From positions 1 to 10,499 of the forward strand of contig RFIK01000056.1 of assembly GCA_003695605.1 (NCBI GenBank): 10,499 nucleotides of DNA. The letters are read 5' to 3'. Below, in pieces: positions 7,350 to 10,499 of this stretch (within the stretch, counting starts at the first letter, position 1; the number at the start of each line of letters is the position of its first letter). The translations under genes and the position numbers were made by a program. This stretch comes from Chlorobiota bacterium (GTDB lineage Bacteria > Bacteroidota > Ignavibacteria > Kapaibacteriales > NICIL-2). Below the pieces are notes generated by a model. That model was not told the DNA's origin and ran no database searches. It was given only the letters and a program-made list of their open reading frames with translations.

Positions 7350-8261
7350 ATGCAACGAATCGTAATAGCTGGCGCGGGGGGTAAAATTGCCTCTGCACTC
7401 ATTGAGCACTACCGGCGGCAGTCTCGCATCGCACTCCTCCTTGTTTCCTCCAAAGAGTTGTCCGTGCACACAGGAGTCGCCCACATCGAAATCGCGAATA
7501 TTTCACCCCTTGATTTCGACGGCTACAAGGCTGCACTGAAAGCGTTCAAACCGAACGTCATCATCAACACAATCGGCTACACCGACGTTGACGGATGCGA
7601 AACAGACCGTGCGCTCGCACAGTTGCTCAACGTGCGGTTTCCGGAAATGCTCGCGCGTTTCGCACGGACGTTCGATATCCACCTTGTTCACTACTCGACC
7701 GACTATGTATTCGATGGTAGCGCTGGACCATACGATGAAACGCAAATTCCCAACCCAATCAACTACTACGGCAAATCCAAACTCGCCGGTGAAAACGCCA
7801 TTCGTTCGTCCGGTTGTTCAGCCACGATCATCCGTACGAATGTGGTCTATGGCTTCGGTGGTGCGTCCAAAAGCGACTTTGTCGAGTGGGTGATTCGATT
7901 GGCTTCCGCGAATATTCCAATCCGCACAGCTATGGATCAGTTTTCGAATCCTACGTACTCTGGCGACATTGCGCTCGCAACTGCTCAGTTCGTTGAGCGA
8001 CGTCGAAGCGGCCTTTACCACATCGGCGGCGCTGATTATTGCAGCCGCTACGATTTCGCCCTCGCTATCACACGCGCGTTCGACCTTCGACCCGACCTGG
8101 TTGAGCCGGTAACGACCCACGAGCTCGAGCAAAAAGCACCGCGTCCATTGCGTGCTGGATTGATCTCCCTCCTGGCTGAAGCAGAACTCGGTATTCGGTT
8201 TTCTGGTATCAACGAAGGGCTTGCTGCGTACCGCCGAGAAATGGAATCCAACCACCGATGA
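7350..8261 (+). CDS. RmlD-like NAD(P)-dependent sugar-nucleotide reductase (extended SDR)
   Basis: Resembles dTDP-4-dehydrorhamnose reductase, which makes dTDP-L-rhamnose, and more broadly the RmlD-substrate-binding family. The 303-residue protein starts with a Rossmann strand and nucleotide loop MQRIVIAGAGGKIAS, in which the third glycine of the usual GxxGxxG is replaced. INTIGYTDVDGCE (72-84), YSTDYVFDG (115-123) and the catalytic pair Tyr140/Lys144 in YGKSK are in place. DQFSNPTYSGDIA (196-208) matches the family substrate-binding region, and KAPRPLRAGL is near 262-271. The ATG at 7350 is chosen because it begins the first strand. A TTG at 7311 would add 13 residues. rmlA, rmlB and rmlC are not nearby, so the true substrate is uncertain. 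Two rhamnose-type enzymes (this and the GT4 protein) flank mnmG but on opposite strands. The gene ends at the non-coding DnaA-box region. Confidence 0.85.
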   Translation: MQRIVIAGAGGKIASALIEHYRRQSRIALLLVSSKELSVHTGVAHIEIANISPLDFDGYKAALKAFKPNVIINTIGYTDVDGCETDRALAQLLNVRFPEMLARFARTFDIHLVHYSTDYVFDGSAGPYDETQIPNPINYYGKSKLAGENAIRSSGCSATIIRTNVVYGFGGASKSDFVEWVIRLASANIPIRTAMDQFSNPTYSGDIALATAQFVERRRSGLYHIGGADYCSRYDFALAITRAFDLRPDLVEPVTTHELEQKAPRPLRAGLISLLAEAELGIRFSGINEGLAAYRREMESNHR

Positions 8262-8321
8262 GGTCATTCCTTACCATACGAAGATACACTCAAACTTTTG
8301 CACAAGGAACACTTGTGAATG

Positions 8322-8338
8322 TGTGGAAATGTGGAAAA
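8322..8338 (-). repeat. Two tandem overlapping DnaA-box-like sites, 8-base period
   Basis: On the plus strand TGTGGAAAT (8322-8330) is directly followed by TGTGGAAAA (8330-8338), sharing one base. Read on the minus strand these are ATTTCCACA and TTTTCCACA, the second a full match to TTWTNCACA. They lie in the most AT-rich block of the intergenic region, 18 bases from the plus-strand box at 8296-8304. Confidence 0.5.
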
Positions 8339-8419
8339 CATCGATTCGCTTAGCCTTCATTCTTAGGGTTGATGCGTCAGAGAACAAAAACAAGCAGTCA
8401 ATCTCAGGTGTTGATATTC

Positions 8420-8534
8420 GGTGGAAATCGCTCCGCAGTTTTCGACAGTATGGTGGATAAATTCCGCAGGTGTCGCCGAGCGATGAATAAACCAACACGT
8501 TGTGCACATGGTTGGAGCGATTTTTCTCCCCACC
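8420..8534. repeat. Large inverted repeat AAATCGCTCC ... GGAGCGATTT enclosing DnaA-like boxes
   Basis: AAATCGCTCC (8425-8434) is perfectly inverted as GGAGCGATTT (8514-8523), with 79 bases between. Outer GGTGG (8420-8424) and CCACC (8530-8534) extend the symmetry after a 6-base offset. A smaller inverted pair CGACA (8443-8447)/TGTCG (8471-8475) is nested inside around the box at 8452-8460. The octamer TGTTGATA stands just outside both ends, at 8409-8416 and 8535-8542, as a direct repeat. Confidence 0.55.
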
Positions 8535-8634
8535 TGTTGATAGAAATGGGGAAAGCAAGAGGAACTCAGTTGGCAGCATGGCAATCCAGAGCACACGCAA
8601 GGGAAACGTCCGTTCTCTCGGGGAAGGAGGTTTC

Positions 8635-8658
8635 ATGGGAGTGCCTAATTTTGTATGA
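8635..8658 (+). CDS. Possible 7-codon leader ORF before the hydratase gene
   Basis: A strong Shine-Dalgarno sequence AAGGAGG (8624-8630) is four bases before an ATG at 8635. The frame reads MGVPNFV and stops with TGA at 8656-8658, 12 bases before the hydratase ATG and in the same frame. This could be a leader peptide that delivers ribosomes by stop-and-restart, or the relic of a longer N-terminus cut by a stop codon. The 7 codons are too few to judge coding potential, and a second AGGAGG occurs in the window without a gene, so chance is possible. Confidence 0.25.
   Translation: MGVPNFV
8646..8653 (+). promoter_or_regulatory. Possible -7 promoter element TAATTTTG before the hydratase gene
   Basis: This is the same octamer as at 7306-7313 and fits TAnnTTTG. 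It would start transcription near 8660, giving a leader of only about 11 bases for the hydratase. It overlaps the 7-codon ORF, so the two readings exclude each other: if this is the promoter, the mini-ORF is not transcribed from it. No -33 element was seen. Confidence 0.22.
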
Positions 8659-8670
8659 CAAACGCAGCAT

Positions 8671-9453
8671 ATGGTGATGGAAACACTTCAGCTCGAGCGT
8701 AGGGACGGAGGAATCGCCACCATCCGACTCAATCGTCCGGAAAAGCGCAATGCACTATCGCCGCACATGCTCGTGGAGCTCGAGCGAGCATTCGAGCAGC
8801 TCTGTGGTGATGAGCAAGTCCGAGTCATTGTGCTTGAAGCAAACGGTACTGCATTCTGTGCCGGTGCCGATTTGGAATACCTCCAGGCAATGAGCCGGTA
8901 TTCGTCACTCGAGAACCTGAGCGATTCGCTCGTCCTCGAACGAACCTTTCGAACGATCTATCGCTGTCCGAAGGCGACAATTGCAAAAGTCCACGGACCC
9001 GCAATTGCTGGAGGCTGCGGGCTTGCGACGATCTGCGATTTCATCGTGGCATCCCGGCAGAAGGCGCTCTTTGGCTACTCTGAAGTACGGATCGGTTTCA
9101 TTCCGGCAATTGTCGGGGCGTACCTGCTCCAGAAAGTTGGCGATTCAATCGCGCGACGGTTGCTGCTCAGTGCAGAACTCATCACTGCGGACGAAGCTCA
9201 CCGGATTGGGCTGGTCTCCTACGTCGTAGAGCACGACCAGCTCGATATTGCAACTGCTGAGTTAGCGGAAAAACTCGCTGCCAACAGCGCAAGCTCGATC
9301 GCATTGACAAAGCGCTTGCTCGATGGCATGCACGGGATGGCCCTCGATGGTGCACTCCACTATGCTGCGGCACTCAACGTTATCGCTCGTGGCACTGATG
9401 ATTGCCGCCAGCGCATAGCAGAATTCCTCCACCAATCGAAAAGCTCCCAATGA
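8671..9453 (+). CDS. Enoyl-CoA hydratase/isomerase family protein, methylglutaconyl-CoA hydratase-like
   Basis: Crotonase-fold enzyme acting on an acyl-CoA thioester. The best subfamily resemblance from memory is to LiuC/GnyH-type methylglutaconyl-CoA hydratases of leucine degradation. The 260-residue protein has the oxyanion-hole segments AFCAGADL (61-68) and GPAIAGGCGLATICD (109-123), then SEVRIGFIPA (137-146). The second catalytic Glu is kept (Glu138), but the first Glu of classical hydratases (GGGCEL) is Gly here (GGCGL), a change also found in LiuC-type proteins. Length is typical. The ATG at 8671 or another at 8677 may be used; the conserved part starts at METLQLERR. No Shine-Dalgarno is close. 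The stop overlaps the next ATG by 4 bp, which suggests coupling with the OmpA-like gene. No other leucine or fatty-acid oxidation genes are in view, so the pathway is uncertain. Confidence 0.9.
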   Translation: MVMETLQLERRDGGIATIRLNRPEKRNALSPHMLVELERAFEQLCGDEQVRVIVLEANGTAFCAGADLEYLQAMSRYSSLENLSDSLVLERTFRTIYRCPKATIAKVHGPAIAGGCGLATICDFIVASRQKALFGYSEVRIGFIPAIVGAYLLQKVGDSIARRLLLSAELITADEAHRIGLVSYVVEHDQLDIATAELAEKLAANSASSIALTKRLLDGMHGMALDGALHYAAALNVIARGTDDCRQRIAEFLHQSKSSQ

Positions 9454-10232
9454 ACGCAGCGATACGCAGAGCAACGTTCTTGGCATTTGCGCCAGTAGTG
9501 CTCCTTGCTCAGAATGCGCTTGTCAACGTCAAAGGCACCGTTCTCGATGAGCGGACAGGAAAGCCACTCGGTTACGAGATGGATATGGTCATCATCTCCG
9601 AAAAAACGGGGAAAAAATTTGTCGTCAAAGTCAACAGCGCAACCGGAGAATACCTTCAGCCGCTCGAATCGGGCCAACGCTATTCGATCCTGTTTTCCAG
9701 CTATGCGATCTACCGTAAGCAGACGAGCATCGAGATTCCCCCGCTGCAGAAATTCAAGGAGGTGACGTTCAATTTTACGGTGCGCTCGCTGCAGGAAGGT
9801 GAGCCGCTTGCAGAGGTCCGCGCGTTTGCCGCGCAAGGCGCCGAGCTCACCACCGAGGCTCGTGCTGCTATCGAGCGTGTACTCGGCCTGCTCAAAGAAA
9901 ACCGGCAGATGCGCGTTGTCGTTGAATTGGCCCGCGAACGCGAGCAGCCACCTCCACCGCCTGTTCAACCGAGGAAGAGCACTCCGAAGAAACCAAAGAA
10001 AGGGAAGAAAGCATCCGCAGAACCTCCGCCACCTCCACCCGTACCACAGCCACCAGCAGTCAATGAGCAGCTCTATGCAGCACGACTCGAGGTGCTCAAG
10101 CAGATGTTTGCCGATATTCGCGATGCTGAAATTCGCGTGCAGTACCGACAAGGTCCTGAGCAGGATGCTGCGAGCGCTGCACCGAATCTCCGCATCCTGA
10201 CTGGGCCAGTCAAAAGCATCTTCGATGAGTAA
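9450..10232 (+). CDS. Secreted OmpA-like protein with regulatory-type beta domain and Pro/Lys-rich insert
   Basis: I recognise this only at domain level. The 260-residue protein starts with a signal peptide (MNAAIRRATFLAFAPVVLLA, cleavage near 20), so it is exported. Residues about 25-112 look like a carboxypeptidase-regulatory or CNA-B type beta sandwich (VKGTVLDERTGKPLG, then SATGEYLQPLESGQRYSI). Residues about 121-160 match the first half of an OmpA C-terminal domain (FAAQGAELTTEARAAIERVLGLLKEN), and 205-235 match its last helix and strand (NEQLYAARLEVLKQMF). Between them the usual GHTD peptidoglycan-binding segment is missing, replaced by a 40-residue insert with PPPPP (167-171), a run of lysines, and PPPPPP (192-197). 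Peptidoglycan binding is therefore doubtful. The ATG overlaps the hydratase stop, and an in-frame upstream start at 9402 would lie inside the hydratase. It may be anchored in the periplasm or outer membrane. Confidence 0.75.
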   Translation: MNAAIRRATFLAFAPVVLLAQNALVNVKGTVLDERTGKPLGYEMDMVIISEKTGKKFVVKVNSATGEYLQPLESGQRYSILFSSYAIYRKQTSIEIPPLQKFKEVTFNFTVRSLQEGEPLAEVRAFAAQGAELTTEARAAIERVLGLLKENRQMRVVVELAREREQPPPPPVQPRKSTPKKPKKGKKASAEPPPPPPVPQPPAVNEQLYAARLEVLKQMFADIRDAEIRVQYRQGPEQDAASAAPNLRILTGPVKSIFDE

Positions 10233-10259
10233 TGTATCACCATCCTTGAATCGCTTCCA

Positions 10260-10499
10260 ATGCACTATGTACTTTTCGGTCTTGTAGCCGCCGGACTTGT
10301 TGCAACCGCCTATGCACGCAGCGATGGCGACGTTCCGCCCCCACCGCCAGGAGTCGAACGGCCTCAGTACAAAATCACCGTTAGCCAAAACGGGAAAACA
10401 CTCGGCTCGATGATCATCGAGCTCTTCCCAGACGTTGCCCCCAAGCACGTAGCGAATTTCGATAGCCTCGTTTCGATAGGCTTCTACAACGGGACAGCC
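10260..10499 (+). CDS. Cyclophilin-type peptidyl-prolyl cis-trans isomerase, secreted, 3' end outside the window
   Basis: Catalyses cis-trans isomerisation at proline in exported proteins. The 80 visible residues begin with a short signal peptide (MHYVLFGLVAAGLVATAYA), then a proline-rich spacer (PPPPPG at 27-32), then the start of the cyclophilin fold: MIIELFPDVAPKHVANFDSL and GFYNGT, matching family residues just before the FHR catalytic motif, which lies beyond the edge. The ATG is 27 bases after the OmpA-like stop, so both are likely co-transcribed, and both are exported proteins. Earlier ATGs at 10225 and 10232 are out of frame. The signal peptide and the N-terminal beta strand ITVSQNGKTLG favour a periplasmic form; lipoprotein anchoring is unlikely because no lipobox Cys is visible. 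Confidence 0.88.
   Translation, partial: MHYVLFGLVAAGLVATAYARSDGDVPPPPPGVERPQYKITVSQNGKTLGSMIIELFPDVAPKHVANFDSLVSIGFYNGTA

Larger units (their letters stand above)
8262..8670. other. 409-base non-coding region with DnaA-box-like cluster: candidate oriC or DnaA-controlled region
   Basis: No recognisable gene lies here. DnaA-box-like nonamers, judged against TTWTNCACA, are TTTTGCACA at 8296-8304 (+, full match), TTTTCCACA at 8330-8338 (-, full match), ATTTCCACA at 8322-8330 (-, one mismatch), TTATCCACC at 8452-8460 (-, one mismatch), TTGTGCACA at 8500-8508 (+, one mismatch) and ATTTCCACC at 8420-8428 (-, two mismatches). The block 8281-8340 has about 37% G+C, well below the surroundings. A perfect 10-bp inverted repeat spans 8425-8523. 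With parS and mnmG about 3 kb away this is consistent with a replication origin, but it could also be a DnaA-titrating or DnaA-regulated promoter region. I saw no clear DnaA-trio or 13-mer array. Confidence 0.5.

Noticed and set aside
8369..8677. A 102-residue open frame in the non-coding region before the hydratase
   Set aside because: No family resemblance, an unusual composition and overlap with DnaA-like boxes and inverted repeats; it ends inside the hydratase start.
9360..10448. A 362-residue open frame on the minus strand across the hydratase, OmpA-like and isomerase genes
   Set aside because: It is antisense to three genes with clear family motifs or signal peptides. Its Trp/Arg-rich stretches are the complement of proline-coding runs, and it shows no known domain.

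Overview
The window looks like a stretch of bacterial chromosome of about 54% G+C (estimated from sampled blocks), probably close to the replication origin. It is not a phage, plasmid or island: most genes are housekeeping, and I saw no transposase, integrase, tRNA, rRNA or CRISPR array. Most genes lack a Shine-Dalgarno sequence, birA and coaX are adjacent, and one gene pairs a regulatory-like beta domain with an OmpA-like domain. Together these hint at the Bacteroidota/Chlorobiota/Kapaibacteria side of the tree. That placement is an inference and is not proven here.

Left part (1-2317, minus strand): three tightly overlapping genes, birA (biotin-protein ligase without the DNA-binding domain), coaX (type III pantothenate kinase) and an isoaspartyl peptidase/L-asparaginase of the Ntn-hydrolase type that runs off the left edge. 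birA starts only 29 bases from the divergent mnmE start. mnmE (2347-3714, plus) converges on a GT4-type glycosyltransferase (3760-4989, minus).

Middle (4990-8261): a 297-base divergent intergenic region precedes mnmG. It holds an 11-bp direct repeat and, eight bases before the mnmG start codon, a perfect parS centromere site. MnmE and MnmG form the complex that modifies the wobble uridine of certain tRNAs, so both subunits lie in the window, separated by the opposite-strand glycosyltransferase. After mnmG, a 191-base gap with a long inverted repeat leads to an RmlD-like NAD(P)-dependent reductase.

Right part (8262-10499): a 409-base non-coding stretch contains several DnaA-box-like nonamers, an AT-rich block and a large inverted repeat. 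It is a candidate oriC or DnaA-regulated region. It also carries a strong Shine-Dalgarno sequence in front of a 7-codon open frame that ends 12 bases before an enoyl-CoA hydratase family gene. That gene overlaps by 4 bp a secreted OmpA-like protein with proline/lysine-rich linkers, and a secreted cyclophilin-type peptidyl-prolyl isomerase follows and runs off the right edge.

The most notable signal is the combination of a perfect parS, mnmG and a DnaA-box cluster within about 3.3 kb. There is no dnaA, parA, parB or rsmG in the window. The odd architecture of the OmpA-like protein and the upstream mini-ORF are secondary leads.
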